From positions 1 through 64,000 of the forward strand of contig JAJYYO010000008.1 in the NCBI GenBank assembly GCA_021800795.1: a stretch of 64,000 nucleotides of DNA. Direction: 5' to 3'. The position numbers were made by a program, and so were the translations under genes. The DNA is from Pseudomonadota bacterium (GTDB taxonomy: Bacteria; Pseudomonadota; Gammaproteobacteria; Burkholderiales; Gallionellaceae). Under the pieces are notes generated by a model. It had not been told where the DNA came from and ran no database searches. It was given only the letters and a program-made list of their open reading frames with translations. Of this stretch, positions 47,434 through 60,450 are shown piece after piece; positions within the stretch are counted from its first letter, which is position 1, and each line of letters opens with the position of its first letter.

Positions 47434-48184
47434 CGCTATCCTCCTCGTCGCAGCTGACCAGACATTCGAGGATGACACGCACTCGCTCCATCGCGCTTTT
47501 TGCGGTCGTATTAACGCTTTCCACATTGATGCCCAGCCGGCTGTCGCCGCGACCCGCCGCATAATTCGCCACCACCGCGATGCTGGCGTAATTCATCTCC
47601 AGCTCTCTTGCCAGCGCCGCTTCCGGCATGCCGGTCATACCGACCATGTCTGCGCCATCGCGCTCGTAGCGGTTGATCTCGGCGATGCTGTCCAGACGCG
47701 GCCCCTGTGTGGTCGCATAGACTCCGCCATCCAGACAGGGCTGCTGCACCTGCTGCGCGCTGCGCAGAATACGGCTGCGCAGCTTGCTTGAATAGGGCAG
47801 AGTAAAATCGATATTCCGGTAACTGGTAATGCGGGTGCTGAAAAACGTGTAATCGCGCCCATGTGTATAGTCGATGAGTTGATCGGGCACCACCAGTGCG
47901 CCCGGCACAAGGTCCGCGCGTATGCCGCCGACGGTTGCAACGGAGACCACATCGCTCACGCCCGCCTCGCGCAACGCCCACAGGTTGGCGCGGTAATTCA
48001 CCAGATGCGGCGGGATGGTATAACCGAACCCGTGGCGTGCCAGGAAAATCACCTCGTGCTGATTGAGCGTACCAAACAGGAACGCCCCGGAAGGCTCGCC
48101 AAAAGGCGTGCGCATCACCTGCCGGTGGGTAATTTTAAGATTCGCCAGTTCCGTCAGGCCGCGACCGCCTATGATTGCCAACAT
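47423..48184 (-). CDS. S-methyl-5'-thioinosine phosphorylase (MTIP) or methylthioadenosine phosphorylase
   Basis: A 253-residue PNP/MTAP family enzyme. [11 protein letters not shown] (phosphate loop), [33 protein letters not shown] and [19 protein letters not shown] are present. The [14 protein letters not shown] segment resembles Pseudomonas MTIP, which cleaves methylthioinosine to hypoxanthine. That fits the hpt gene upstream in the same direction. A plain MTAP cannot be ruled out without modelling. Confidence 0.85.
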   Translation of the reverse strand: MLAIIGGRGLTELANLKITHRQVMRTPFGEPSGAFLFGTLNQHEVIFLARHGFGYTIPPHLVNYRANLWALREAGVSDVVSVATVGGIRADLVPGALVVPDQLIDYTHGRDYTFFSTRITSYRNIDFTLPYSSKLRSRILRSAQQVQQPCLDGGVYATTQGPRLDSIAEINRYERDGADMVGMTGMPEAALARELEMNYASIAVVANYAAGRGDSRLGINVESVNTTAKSAMERVRVILECLVSCDEEDSDGN

Positions 48185-48198
48185 ATAACACCCCTTCA

Positions 48199-48301
48199 GG
48201 ATTGAGGATTGAGGATTGAGGATTGAGGATTGAGGATTGAGATTGGAAAACTTCTCAGCCGCTGTTTTTCACTCGATCCTCGATCCTGATTCCTCGATCC
48301 T
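48199..48301. repeat. Tandem and complementary repeat between mtnP-type gene and hpt
   Basis: About six perfect GGATTGA units (48199-48241) are followed after 30 bases by units of TCGATCC (48271-48301), which are nearly the reverse complement. The transcript of the spacer could form a long hairpin. No gene is present. Confidence 0.8.
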
Positions 48302-48302
48302 G

Positions 48303-48848
48303 TTATTTCACCGCATAAATCGCCGGCAGATTGCGCCACGCGCCTTCGATATCCATGCCGTAACCGAACACAAAGCGATCGGGCAATTCAATCCCGACGA
48401 AGTCTGCCTGTACGGGCTTCGCCCTGCCATGCCGCTTGTCGGCAAATACCGCGCTGTAACAGCGCGCAGCGCCCAGCGCCAGCACCCGCTGTTGCAATGC
48501 CGCCAGAGTATGTCCTTCGTCCAGAATATCGTCCAGCAGCAGCACCACGCGATGGCGCACCGATTCGTGCGGCGCCACCTTCCAGTGCATGACGCCGCCT
48601 GCCCGCGCATCGCCATAACGCGACACATGCACATAATCAAAGTCGAGCGGAAAGTCGAGCAGGGGTAATAGTTGTCCGGAAAACACCACCGCGCCCCCCA
48701 TCACCGACAGCACCAGCGGATGCATTTCACTCAGCGCGCCGTTGATTTCCCGCGCGACCTTGTGCAGTGCGGCCTGCACCTCGTCTGCCGTGCACAGCAG
48801 CTGGGCCTGTTGCAAAATATCGCGTGCGCGTTGAACAGAGGTGCTCAT
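48303..48848 (-). CDS. hpt: Hypoxanthine-guanine phosphoribosyltransferase family enzyme
   Basis: A 181-residue type I phosphoribosyltransferase. VLLLDDILDEGHTLAALQQR is the PRPP-binding motif with the acidic pair; PLVLSVMGGAVVFSGQLLPL is the N-terminal substrate region. It would convert hypoxanthine or guanine to IMP or GMP. Hypoxanthine released by the neighbouring phosphorylase is a likely substrate. Length is normal. Confidence 0.92.
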   Translation of the reverse strand: MSTSVQRARDILQQAQLLCTADEVQAALHKVAREINGALSEMHPLVLSVMGGAVVFSGQLLPLLDFPLDFDYVHVSRYGDARAGGVMHWKVAPHESVRHRVVLLLDDILDEGHTLAALQQRVLALGAARCYSAVFADKRHGRAKPVQADFVGIELPDRFVFGYGMDIEGAWRNLPAIYAVK

Positions 48849-48855
48849 GCCGGTA

Positions 48856-49737
48856 TCACTTCAGACTCTGCAAATATTCGGCAAACTCTTGCTTGACTTC
48901 AGGGTGTTCGAGTCCCAGTGCCACGGTTGCCTGCATATAACCCAGCTTTGAGCCGCAATCGTAGCGTGTGCCCTGATAGCGATAGGCCAGCACCCGCTCT
49001 TCCTCGATCAGCGCGGCGATCGCATCGGTGAGCTGTATTTCACCGCCGGCCCCGGGTTTCACATTGTGCAAATGGTGAAAAATGCGCGGAGTCAGGATAT
49101 AGCGTCCCACCACCGCCAGTGTCGAGGGCGCCTCTTCCGGGTCCGGTTTCTCGACTATGCCGTTCACCTGCTCCAGCTCTGCATTGATCTTCATACTGCT
49201 GACGATACCGTATTGGCGGGTCTGTCCGCGCGGCACATCCTGCACGCCCAGCACCGAACTATGATGACGCTCAAACACCTCCGCCATCTGCCGCGTGACC
49301 GACTTCTCGCCTACCATCAGGTCATCCGCCAGAATGACCGCAAAAGGCTCGTTGTTGATAACCGGTTGCGCGCAAAGCACGGCGTGTCCCAGCCCCAGCG
49401 GCTCGGATTGACGGATAAAAATGAAATTTATCCCTTCCGGGATCACTTCACGCGTAATGCGCAACAATTCAAGCTTGCCGCGCTTCTCAAGCTCGACCTC
49501 CAGCTCGTAGGCTGTGTCAAAATGATCCTCGATGGAACGCTTGTTGCGTCCGGTAATGAAAATCATATCCGTGATGCCGGCCGCGACCGCTTCCTCAACC
49601 GCATACTGAATCAGCGGCTTATCAACAATCGCCATCATTTCCTTGGGACTTGCCTTGGTGGCCGGCAGAAAACGACTACCCATTCCCGCTACCGGAAATA
49701 CAGCCTTGCGTATGACCCTTAATGGTCTTTGATTCAT
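48856..49737 (-). CDS. galU: UTP-glucose-1-phosphate uridylyltransferase
   Basis: A 293-residue nucleotidyltransferase making UDP-glucose. [20 protein letters not shown] is the nucleotide loop, and MLPLVDKP-type sequence appears as [26 protein letters not shown] holds the metal-binding Asp. Two bases separate it from ligA. Supplies sugar nucleotide for envelope polysaccharide. Confidence 0.96.
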   Translation of the reverse strand: MNQRPLRVIRKAVFPVAGMGSRFLPATKASPKEMMAIVDKPLIQYAVEEAVAAGITDMIFITGRNKRSIEDHFDTAYELEVELEKRGKLELLRITREVIPEGINFIFIRQSEPLGLGHAVLCAQPVINNEPFAVILADDLMVGEKSVTRQMAEVFERHHSSVLGVQDVPRGQTRQYGIVSSMKINAELEQVNGIVEKPDPEEAPSTLAVVGRYILTPRIFHHLHNVKPGAGGEIQLTDAIAALIEEERVLAYRYQGTRYDCGSKLGYMQATVALGLEHPEVKQEFAEYLQSLK

Positions 49738-49739
49738 TA

Positions 49740-52870
<3,131 letters not shown>

Positions 52871-52922
52871 TAAATTCCCGAAAGCGCATGCAGATGCGCG
52901 GATTATCTCAAAAAACCGGCGT

Positions 52923-53972
52923 TCACGTTAATGGTAGTTCAGGCGAGCTGATGCCGACACCTGCCACCTCATGCAACGCCTTGAGAAACTGCGCATCCTC
53001 GTGCAGTTTTGCCATCGAAACAGGATGCGGCATGCCGCGCATCTGAATCAGGCGGGCGCGGCTGGTCACCGGCATTTCCCAGTGCAAACCGTGCAGCAAC
53101 TCATCCGCCGATTCAGGCTTGTTGCACACCAGCACCATATCGCATCCCGCGTTGAGCGCAGCAGAAGCCCGCTCTACGATGCCGCCGGCGACGCTTGCCC
53201 CTTCCATGGAGAGATCGTCGCTGAAAATACATCCTTCAAAACCCATCCGGTCGCGCAATATGGTTTTCAGCCAGACTGGAGAAAATCCTGCCGGACGGCT
53301 ATCCACCGCAGGGTATATGACATGCGCGGGCATCACCGCCGTCATACCGAATGCAATCATTTGCCTGAATGGCAGCAAATCACAGAGTTCAATATCCACA
53401 AACGGACGATCGTCCACCGGGATCGCCAGATGAGAATCGGCTGTAACATAACCGTGTCCCGGAAAATGCTTGCCGACGGTATGCATCCCCCCCTGTTTCA
53501 AACCCTTCAACAAATGGTGCGCGAGTTCTGCAATCGCCTGCGGATCGCTGTGAAAGGCCCGGTCTCCTATCACACTGCTTTGCCCGTGATCCACATCCAG
53601 CACCGGCGTAAAGCTGAAATCCACCCCGCAGCCGCGCAATTCCGCCGCCATCACGTAGCCTGTCTGGTGCGCCAGATGCCGTGCGCGCTGCGGCGCGTGA
53701 TCCCATATTCTGCCCAGTTCGCGCATGGCAGGAATGCGCGTAAAACCCTCGTGAAAACGCTGCACCCGCCCGCCTTCATGATCCACCGCGATCAGCAACG
53801 GTGCAGGTCGCAGCGCGCGTATCGCGGAAGTCAGCTCGGTCAATTGAGCAACCGATACAAAATTGCGCCGGAACAGAATCACGCCGCCGGTCAGCGGATG
53901 CAAAAGCCGCGCCACGTCATCATCTGTCAGCTCCGTGCCCAGCACATCCAGCATTACCGGCCCCAAACCCAT
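52923..53972 (-). CDS. nagZ: Beta-N-acetylhexosaminidase NagZ
   Basis: A 349-residue family 3 glycoside hydrolase of peptidoglycan recycling, cytosolic. [20 protein letters not shown], the catalytic loop [18 protein letters not shown] (Asp-His dyad) and [12 protein letters not shown] (nucleophile Asp) are diagnostic. It removes GlcNAc from recycled anhydromuropeptides. It lies beside the recombinase/RAYT scar. Confidence 0.96.
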   Translation of the reverse strand: MGLGPVMLDVLGTELTDDDVARLLHPLTGGVILFRRNFVSVAQLTELTSAIRALRPAPLLIAVDHEGGRVQRFHEGFTRIPAMRELGRIWDHAPQRARHLAHQTGYVMAAELRGCGVDFSFTPVLDVDHGQSSVIGDRAFHSDPQAIAELAHHLLKGLKQGGMHTVGKHFPGHGYVTADSHLAIPVDDRPFVDIELCDLLPFRQMIAFGMTAVMPAHVIYPAVDSRPAGFSPVWLKTILRDRMGFEGCIFSDDLSMEGASVAGGIVERASAALNAGCDMVLVCNKPESADELLHGLHWEMPVTSRARLIQMRGMPHPVSMAKLHEDAQFLKALHEVAGVGISSPELPLT

Positions 53973-54020
53973 AGACGCTCCCCAAATAAACCGAAAAAAA
54001 TCACAACCCCCGACATTCTC

Positions 54021-54245
54021 TCACCTGTCCTGCGGACTCACCACCCCGCGTCCCGGTGCTCGCTTTACACGCCTCGCCCACCTTTGTTCAGCGCATGAGT
54101 ATAGATCATCGTGGTGGAAATGTCCGAATAGCCCACAATTCCGGCACCATGCAGATATCGCAGCCATTTTCCAGCAAATGCGTGGTGAAGGAATGGCCAG
54201 TGTGCGGTCGCCTGCTTGGCACTACCCGCCTTTCTAATGGCCCAT
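54021..54245 (-). pseudogene. Frameshifted tyrosine recombinase (integrase) C-terminal remnant
   Basis: Three minus-strand frames together give the catalytic end of a tyrosine recombinase: AIRKAGSAKQATAH, then in another frame TGHSFTTHLLENGCDI, then DISTTMIYTHALNKGGRGV with the active-site Tyr, and finally GRGVVSPQDR with a stop. This is the order of the integron/phage integrase family. At least two frameshifts disable it. It ends abruptly at the left inverted repeat of the RAYT element (54246), and the N-terminal half was not found on the other side. Confidence 0.65.
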
Positions 54246-54982
54246 AAAGGGGCCGCTACCCTTTTTGTGCTAAAATCCAATCATGCCGAGATTACCGAGA
54301 ACAGTTTTTGCCGGAATACCCCATCACATAACGCAACGGGGAAATCGGCGCGATGACATCTTTTTCACCGACGAAGATCGCAAAGCATATTTGTTGTGGC
54401 TCAAGGAATATAGCGATAAAAGCAAGGTTGAAGTGCTTGCGTATTGCCTCATGACCAATCATGTTCACCTGGTTGCCGTTCCGGCAACCGACGATGGATT
54501 GCAAAGGATGCTCAAGCCGCTTCACATGCGCTATGCTCAGCGCATCAATCGGGCGCATAATTAAAAAGGGCACATTTGGCAAGGACGGCTCTTCTCCTCA
54601 CCGCTTGATGAAAGATATTTATGGGCTGCGGTCAGGTATGTGGAGCGCAATCCCGTTCGCGCAGGAATGGTAGAGCGCGCAGAGAATTATCAATGGTCGA
54701 GCGCCGCCGCGCATTGCGGTAACAGGTCTGACGGCGTGTTGGATCTTGAATCCGGATGGAGCAAGCAATTTGCGGCTGTAGAAGATTGGTCTGCCTGGCT
54801 ATCTGAAGGGGATGAAACGGAGAAAGTCTGGATATTGAGGCAAAATTCAGAAAAAGGATTGCCCTGTGGCGATTCGGATTTTGTTCAACGATTGGGGCTT
54901 AAGGCGGGACGTCTGTTGGAGTTCAGACCACAAGGCAGACCGCGAAAGCCTGAAAATGAAAATAAAGGGTAGCGGCCCCTTT
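54246..54982 (+). mobile_element. RAYT element with 19-bp inverted REP-like ends
   Basis: The ends AAAGGGGCCGCTACCCTTT (54246-54264) and its exact reverse complement (54964-54982) flank a RAYT gene. Each end is itself nearly palindromic (AAAGGG ... CCCTTT), as expected for REP sequences mobilised by these transposases. The element has split the integrase remnant on its left. Confidence 0.8.
54283..54972 (+). pseudogene. REP-associated tyrosine transposase (Y1) with an in-frame stop
   Basis: The reading frame from ATG 54283 encodes HITQRGNRRDDIFFTDEDRK, then MTNHVHLVAVPA (the HUH motif) and QRINRAHN, where a TAA at 54562 interrupts. The same frame continues as KGHIWQGRLFSSPLDERYLW then YVERNPVRAGMVERAENYQW and runs to 54972. 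In intact relatives a Trp codon sits at the stop position. So one nonsense codon, not a frameshift, has inactivated it. The catalytic Tyr should lie in the AENYQWSSAAAH segment. Confidence 0.8.
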
Positions 54983-55176
54983 TTGTCGTACAAATGATGC
55001 CATTGCATGGGATGACGTAAAAGCAGCCTCTCTTGCCAAAATCAGGTAATTGAGTCCGCCCATTGCTCTTCATCGTGCGGCAAGCGCAGAGTTCATCGAA
55101 GCAAAAACATTTCCCACGCCCCAACTGGCGGCAACCGCCCTTATCTCGCGCATTGTCATAGCTCCGACTGTGCATG
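54983..55176. other. Intergenic stretch left of the typA terminator
   Basis: A plus-strand frame reads RTNDAIAWDDVKAASLAKIR then a stop, then continues as a similar coding-like stretch ending in KRRPV. It might be the tail of a decayed gene, but it could not be recognised and is not called as one. Confidence 0.3.
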
Positions 55177-55213
55177 AAAAACGCCGCCCGGTATAGCAGC
55201 GGGCGGCGTTTTC
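55177..55213 (-). terminator. Intrinsic terminator after typA
   Basis: An inverted repeat ACGCCGCCCG / CGGGCGGCGT with a short loop lies 22 bases after the typA stop, flanked by A and T runs. On the minus strand the hairpin is followed by a run of T, so it should end the typA transcript; the A/T flanks may make it work both ways. Confidence 0.85.
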
Positions 55214-55234
55214 CTTGCTTGAACCTCTGGTGAA

Positions 55235-57049
55235 TTACGAACCGCGGGTATTGCGCTTGCGTTCGTTTTCGGTCAAAAAACGCTTGCGGACGCGGATAGA
55301 AACCGGCGTGATTTCCACCAGCTCGTCGTCGTCGATGAACTCGACCGCCGATTCCAGCGTAAGCCGCACAGGCGGTGTCAGACGAACTGCTTCATCGGTG
55401 CCTGAAGAGCGCACGTTGGTGAGCTGTTTGCCCTTGATCGGATTGACGATCAGATCGTTGTCGCGGCTGTGGATGCCGATGATCATGCCCTCGTAAAGTT
55501 TGTCGCCGGGAACCACGATCATGCGGCCGCGATCTTCCAGCTTCCACAACGCATAGGCCACGGCTTCGCCGGCTTCGGACGAAATCAGCACGCCGTTGCG
55601 ACGTCCCGGCATGTCGGCCTTGACCGGTGCGTAGTCGTCGAACACGTGCGCCATGATGCCGGTGCCGCGCGTCAGGGTCATAAACTCGGACTGGAAGCCG
55701 ATCAGGCCGCGCGCCGGAATACGGTATTCCAGACGCACACGACCGTGACCGTCCGGCTGCATGTCCTGCAAGTCGCCGCGACGACGGCCCAGTTCCTCCA
55801 TCACGGCGCCCTGATTGGTGTCTTCCACGTCCACCGTCAGCATTTCAAACGGCTCGCACTTCTCGCCGTTGATTTCGCGGTAAACCACACGCGGCTTGCC
55901 CACGCCCATCTCGAAACCTTCACGGCGCATGTTTTCCAGCAATATCGTCAGGTGCAATTCACCGCGACCGGACAGCAGGAATACGTCGGTATTGTCGGTT
56001 TCCTCGACTCGCAACGCCACGTTGACCAGCAATTCCTTGTTCAGGCGGTCGCGTATCTGGCGGCTGGTGATCAGCTTGCCTTCCTGGCCGCACAGCGGCG
56101 AGGTATTCACCATCAAATTCATGCTCAGCGTCGGCTCGTCGATCTTGGGCAGCGGCAGCGCTTCGGGTTTGCTCACATCGGCAATCGTCACGCCGATACC
56201 GATCTCGTCGATCCCGTTGATCAGCACGATATCGCCTGCCATCGCTTCATCCAGCAACACGCGTTCGATGCCGCGGAAACCCAGCACCTGATTGACGCGC
56301 GCTTTTTTGGATGACTTGTCGCCGTTCATCACCATCACTTCCTGGCCCGGGCGTATCTTGCCGCGTGTCACGCGACCTACGCCGATACGACCGACGAAAC
56401 TGGAATAATCCAGCGCGGAAATTTGCAGTTGCAGCGGCTCTTCGGTTGCGGCCACACTGGGTGCGGGAACGCTCTCAAGCACGACATCCAGCAACGCGAA
56501 CATGTTGTCTGTTACATCCTCAAGTTTCGTCTTGGCAAACCCCAGCAACGCTGAAGCGTACACGACGGGAAAGTCCAGCTGTTCGTCGGTCGCGCCCAGC
56601 TTGTCGAACAGATCAAAGGTCTGATCCACCACCCAGTCCGGACGTGCGCCCGGACGATCCACCTTGTTGATCACCACTATCGGGCGCAGGCCCAGGGCCA
56701 GTGCTTTTTTGGTCACGAAACGGGTTTGCGGCATCGGGCCGTCCACCGCATCCACCAGCAGCAGCACGCCGTCGACCATGCCCAGCACGCGCTCGACCTC
56801 ACCGCCGAAGTCGGCGTGACCCGGTGTGTCCACGATATTGATATGCACGCCTTTGAATTCGACCGCGCAGTTCTTCGCCAGAATGGTGATCCCGCGTTCT
56901 TTTTCCAGATCGTTGTTGTCCATCACACGTTCAGCAACGTGTTGGTGAGCGGAGAAAGAGCCTGCCTGAGACAGCAGTTTATCGACCAGGGTAGTCTTAC
57001 CGTGATCGACGTGGGCGATAATGGCGATATTGCGAAGTTGGCGTGACAT
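55235..57049 (-). CDS. typA: Translational GTPase TypA/BipA
   Basis: A 604-residue ribosome-binding GTPase used in 50S assembly and stress. [15 protein letters not shown] (G1), RGITI (G2), [14 protein letters not shown] (G3) and [13 protein letters not shown] (G4) are followed by domains like EF-G II, III, V and the BipA C-terminal domain. The gene is monocistronic with its own terminator. Confidence 0.97.
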   Translation of the reverse strand: MSRQLRNIAIIAHVDHGKTTLVDKLLSQAGSFSAHQHVAERVMDNNDLEKERGITILAKNCAVEFKGVHINIVDTPGHADFGGEVERVLGMVDGVLLLVDAVDGPMPQTRFVTKKALALGLRPIVVINKVDRPGARPDWVVDQTFDLFDKLGATDEQLDFPVVYASALLGFAKTKLEDVTDNMFALLDVVLESVPAPSVAATEEPLQLQISALDYSSFVGRIGVGRVTRGKIRPGQEVMVMNGDKSSKKARVNQVLGFRGIERVLLDEAMAGDIVLINGIDEIGIGVTIADVSKPEALPLPKIDEPTLSMNLMVNTSPLCGQEGKLITSRQIRDRLNKELLVNVALRVEETDNTDVFLLSGRGELHLTILLENMRREGFEMGVGKPRVVYREINGEKCEPFEMLTVDVEDTNQGAVMEELGRRRGDLQDMQPDGHGRVRLEYRIPARGLIGFQSEFMTLTRGTGIMAHVFDDYAPVKADMPGRRNGVLISSEAGEAVAYALWKLEDRGRMIVVPGDKLYEGMIIGIHSRDNDLIVNPIKGKQLTNVRSSGTDEAVRLTPPVRLTLESAVEFIDDDELVEITPVSIRVRKRFLTENERKRNTRGS

Positions 57050-57118
57050 TGGATACAGCCTTGCTAAATGTATGGGGGGCGCATTCTACCACAGGCGGCA
57101 AAACAAAATTCGCCAACT

Positions 57119-57143
57119 AACGGGCATGGCAAATTTCACGTTT
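57119..57143. repeat. Short fragment of the dispersed palindromic repeat
   Basis: Reads AACGGGCATGGCAAATTTCACG and further two bases; combines both end words (ACGGGCATGGC and TTTCACGTT) of the longer repeats at 14-134 and 8310-8480 with the middle missing. It sits in the 185-base gap between der and typA, which holds no gene. Confidence 0.45.
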
Positions 57144-57234
57144 AAAGAACCCGTTTGAATTTACCGGGAAATTCAAACTCATCTGCATGCGGGGACAGAC
57201 TGATCTGCCGCCCCGTGCCAAGGGCTTTCAAACG

Positions 57235-58644
57235 CTACTGTTTGCCGTAAAGTTTGCGGCCGCGTATCCGCGCACGGTGCGCAGCGCGCTGTTCGGCTTC
57301 GGTCAGCGCGCGGGGCTTCTTGCCCTCGAACGGGTTCTTGCTGGAGTTATACTGAATCTTCAACGGCGTACCCTGCAGCTTGAAAATCTCGGCAAAAGAT
57401 CGTTCCAGATAGCGCGTATAACTGGCCGGAATATTGTCCAGACCGCTGCCGTGAACCACGATCAGCGGAGGATTGCTGCCGCCCTGATGGGCGTAGCGCA
57501 TCTTGGGCAGAAAACGTCCGACCTTGGGCGGCGCCTGCTTCTCAATTGCGCCGATCAGGGCGCGCGTAAGTTTGGGCGTGGAAAGTTTGGCCATCGCCGC
57601 GTCATAGGCCTCATCGACTGACTTGAGCACGTTGACGATACCGCTGCCGTTCAGCGCGGAAATATAATGGCGTTTGGCAAAGCCCAGAAAATGCAGCTTG
57701 CGCTCGATGTCGCTTTTGACCATCTCGCGCTGGTGATTATCCAGTCCGTCCCACTTGTTCACCGCCAGCACCAGCGCGCGCCCTGCCTGCAGCACGAAGT
57801 CCGCCACATGCGCATCCTGTTCGGTGATCTGATCGCGGGCATCCACCACCAGCACCACCACATTGGCGTCTTCAATCGCCTGCATGGTCTTGATCACGGA
57901 AAATTTTTCGATCGCCTCATCGACCTTGCCGCGGCGGCGTACGCCGGCCGTATCGATGATGGTGTACTGTTTCCCTTCGCGCTCGAAATCGATGTAGATG
58001 GAATCGCGCGTGGTGCCGGGCTGATCGAAGGCGATTACGCGCTGCTCGCCCAGAATGGCATTCACCAGTGTGGATTTCCCGACATTCGGGCGCCCCACGA
58101 TCGCCAGCTTGGGCGGATGTTCATGATTAACCTCTTCCTCATCGAGCTCAACGGGGAAATTTTCCAGCGCGATCTCGACCACTTCCACCACATTGTCGCC
58201 ATGTGCGGAGGAAATCGGGTACGGCTCGCCCAATCCCAGCTCGAAAAATTCGGCGGTGACGCGCGCGCGATTCATGCCTTCCGCCTTGTTGACCAGCAAC
58301 AATATCGGCTTGCCGGTCTTGCGCAATTCGGTGGCGATAATCAGATCCTGCGGGGTACAACCGGCTCGTCCATCCACCAGAAACAGCACCATGTCCGCCT
58401 CATCCACCGCCTGGCGGCTTTGCCTGGCCATTTCGAACATGATGCCGTCTTTGGCGACAGGTTCCAGCCCGCCGGTATCGACCACCAGATAAGGGCGCTC
58501 GCCCACGCGGCCGCGTCCGTAATGACGATCACGGGTCAACCCCGGCTGATCGGCCACCAGTGCGTCGCGGCTGCGCGTCAGGCGATTGAATAAAGTGGAC
58601 TTACCCACATTCGGACGACCAACTAATACAAGTGTGGGTAACAT
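57235..58644 (-). CDS. der: Ribosome biogenesis GTPase Der
   Basis: A 469-residue protein with two tandem G domains: [16 protein letters not shown] near the start and [16 protein letters not shown] in the middle, followed by a KH-like domain and a basic tail ([14 protein letters not shown]). Required for 50S subunit assembly. It follows bamB by 27 bases in the usual cluster. Confidence 0.97.
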   Translation of the reverse strand: MLPTLVLVGRPNVGKSTLFNRLTRSRDALVADQPGLTRDRHYGRGRVGERPYLVVDTGGLEPVAKDGIMFEMARQSRQAVDEADMVLFLVDGRAGCTPQDLIIATELRKTGKPILLLVNKAEGMNRARVTAEFFELGLGEPYPISSAHGDNVVEVVEIALENFPVELDEEEVNHEHPPKLAIVGRPNVGKSTLVNAILGEQRVIAFDQPGTTRDSIYIDFEREGKQYTIIDTAGVRRRGKVDEAIEKFSVIKTMQAIEDANVVVLVVDARDQITEQDAHVADFVLQAGRALVLAVNKWDGLDNHQREMVKSDIERKLHFLGFAKRHYISALNGSGIVNVLKSVDEAYDAAMAKLSTPKLTRALIGAIEKQAPPKVGRFLPKMRYAHQGGSNPPLIVVHGSGLDNIPASYTRYLERSFAEIFKLQGTPLKIQYNSSKNPFEGKKPRALTEAEQRAAHRARIRGRKLYGKQ

Positions 58645-58671
58645 ATTGAGTTATTGATTATTAATTGGCAA

Positions 58672-59811
58672 CTAATGAATAGACAAAGAATAAACACTGC
58701 CGCTGCGCGTCTGCACCAGCAATCCCTTATCCATTGCCACGGGCGCCACCTCGATGGCACCGCCATCAAGCTTGATGCGCGCTACAAAGCGCCCATCCGA
58801 ACGGCTCAAAGCATGCAGAAAACCCTCACGGTCACCGACCACTACAAAATCATCCTGCGCATAAGGCGCGGAAAGTTCGCGCCTCAACAGCTGTTCGTTC
58901 TTCCACACTGTGCTGCCGGTATCTTTATCCAGCGCCATCACAACACTCTGAGAATCGCTGAGGTAAATATTTTTTTGCAATATAAACAATGAGTTATAAC
59001 TATCAATCTCACGATTCCACAGAGCGTTTCCCTGTACTGCCTCATAACAGGCCAATCGACCCTGAAAAGCGATCGCGCACACTTCATCGTCGCTCATCAC
59101 AGGATTGCTGGTGATGTCGCTGATGCGTTCCAGCTCGGTATTGCCGCGGGGTTGCGACACCGTGTTTTCCCACAGCAAGGATCCGTCCGACAATTTAATG
59201 GCGATCAATTTACCGCCGGCAAAACCGGCATACGCGATGCCGCGACGCACCGTAACCCCCGCATGACTGCGCACAATCAGCGCAGGCGTGCTGTGCTCAT
59301 ATATCCACAGCTGTTTTCCGTCTGCAACGCTCAAGCCGGTAATGCGGCCATCGCCGCTGCGCACGATCACACGGCCGTCGGCCACCTGTGGCACGCCCAG
59401 CACTTCGCTCGAAACAGTATGCTTCCAGCGCAACTTGCCATCTTCGCCGAAAGCCTGAACCTCGCCTTTGTCGCTGCCTATCAGCACCAACCCTTCGCCA
59501 CTGCCCACACCCGCCGAAACGACAAGTTTGGTATCAACGCGCCAGAGTTCCCGCCCCGTCGCACGATCAAGACGCGTAAGCTCTCCCTTGCCCGATACAC
59601 CGTAAACCGCATTCTGAGTCAGAGCGGGTTGAAAGGGATTGGCACCCGAATCGCCGAAGCTGGCATGCCAGCGTTCGGTAAATTTGGCAGTCTCGTTGAA
59701 AGCGGCCAGCTGGGCAGGCTGGGGACCCTCGGGCGTAGATCCCATCCAGCCCTTGATTGTGGAGCAGCCGCTCAAAGCCAGCAACACCACCCAAAAAAAC
59801 AACACCTTCAT
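58672..59811 (-). CDS. bamB: Outer membrane protein assembly factor BamB
   Basis: A 379-residue lipoprotein of the BAM complex. The signal peptide ends in a lipobox (LLALSGC), then an eight-bladed PQQ-like beta-propeller appears as repeated units such as RATGRELWRV, DGKLRWKHTV and VADGKQLWIY. The start overlaps the upstream YfgM stop by four bases. Confidence 0.94.
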   Translation of the reverse strand: MKVLFFWVVLLALSGCSTIKGWMGSTPEGPQPAQLAAFNETAKFTERWHASFGDSGANPFQPALTQNAVYGVSGKGELTRLDRATGRELWRVDTKLVVSAGVGSGEGLVLIGSDKGEVQAFGEDGKLRWKHTVSSEVLGVPQVADGRVIVRSGDGRITGLSVADGKQLWIYEHSTPALIVRSHAGVTVRRGIAYAGFAGGKLIAIKLSDGSLLWENTVSQPRGNTELERISDITSNPVMSDDEVCAIAFQGRLACYEAVQGNALWNREIDSYNSLFILQKNIYLSDSQSVVMALDKDTGSTVWKNEQLLRRELSAPYAQDDFVVVGDREGFLHALSRSDGRFVARIKLDGGAIEVAPVAMDKGLLVQTRSGSVYSLSIH

Positions 59812-60446
59812 TTCGACGCTCCGTATGCATCCATCTTCATCTGAACCAGATTGCGATAAGCGCTCTTGTCATCCAGTTTGTCGTAGGCCTGCTGGTATGC
59901 GGCACGCGCTTCAAGCGGTTTACCCTGAGCTGCCAGCACATCGCCCTTCAGATCGGCATACAAGGCATCAAACGAAGCCGGGCGCTTGGCATCCAGCATT
60001 TTTTGAGCGCCGGCATAATCTTTTTCATCCAGCAATATCGAGGCCATGCGCAGTCTGGCAACGCTCTTCAACCCCTCCTCAGCGGCATGTTCAATAACCC
60101 ATTGCAATTGCGACTTGGCACGCAGCGGTTCATGGCCCAGCTCATTGACCTGGGCAGCGATCAGGGCCGCACGCGGAGCATAAGGCGTGGAGGCGTATTT
60201 ATCCATTACCGCAGCGGCCGCATCGTTGACCCGTTTGGCATCATTGCTCGCCAGTTGCTCGACAAATTGCTGATACAGCGTCGCCGCCTCGGTCTCCTGC
60301 TTGTTATGGTAATACTGCCAGCCGCGCCAGCCACCCATACCGACCACCACGACCAGTACGATGCCGAGCATCCAGGTTCCGTTGTCTTTCCACCACGTCT
60401 TGAGCGTGTCGAGTTGCTCCTGTTCCTGCAAATCCAAAACTGCCAT
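59808..60446 (-). CDS. yfgM: YfgM-like TPR membrane protein
   Basis: A 212-residue protein. A short cytosolic N-terminus, one helix (WMLGIVLVVVVGMGGWRGWQ) and a periplasmic TPR region (AATLYQQFVEQLASNDAKR, YAGAQKMLDAKRP) match YfgM, an ancillary subunit of the SecYEG translocon with periplasmic chaperone contacts. It lies between hisS and bamB as in the conserved cluster. Confidence 0.9.
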   Translation of the reverse strand: MAVLDLQEQEQLDTLKTWWKDNGTWMLGIVLVVVVGMGGWRGWQYYHNKQETEAATLYQQFVEQLASNDAKRVNDAAAAVMDKYASTPYAPRAALIAAQVNELGHEPLRAKSQLQWVIEHAAEEGLKSVARLRMASILLDEKDYAGAQKMLDAKRPASFDALYADLKGDVLAAQGKPLEARAAYQQAYDKLDDKSAYRNLVQMKMDAYGASK

Positions 60447-60450
60447 GGTT

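Noticed and set aside
48199-48301. Possible CRISPR array
   Set aside because: Units are seven bases with no unique spacers, and no cas gene is present.
52971-54098. Plus-strand open frame of 375 codons opposite nagZ
   Set aside because: Antisense to a well-supported nagZ and rich in His/Arg/Gln; no domain or start signal.
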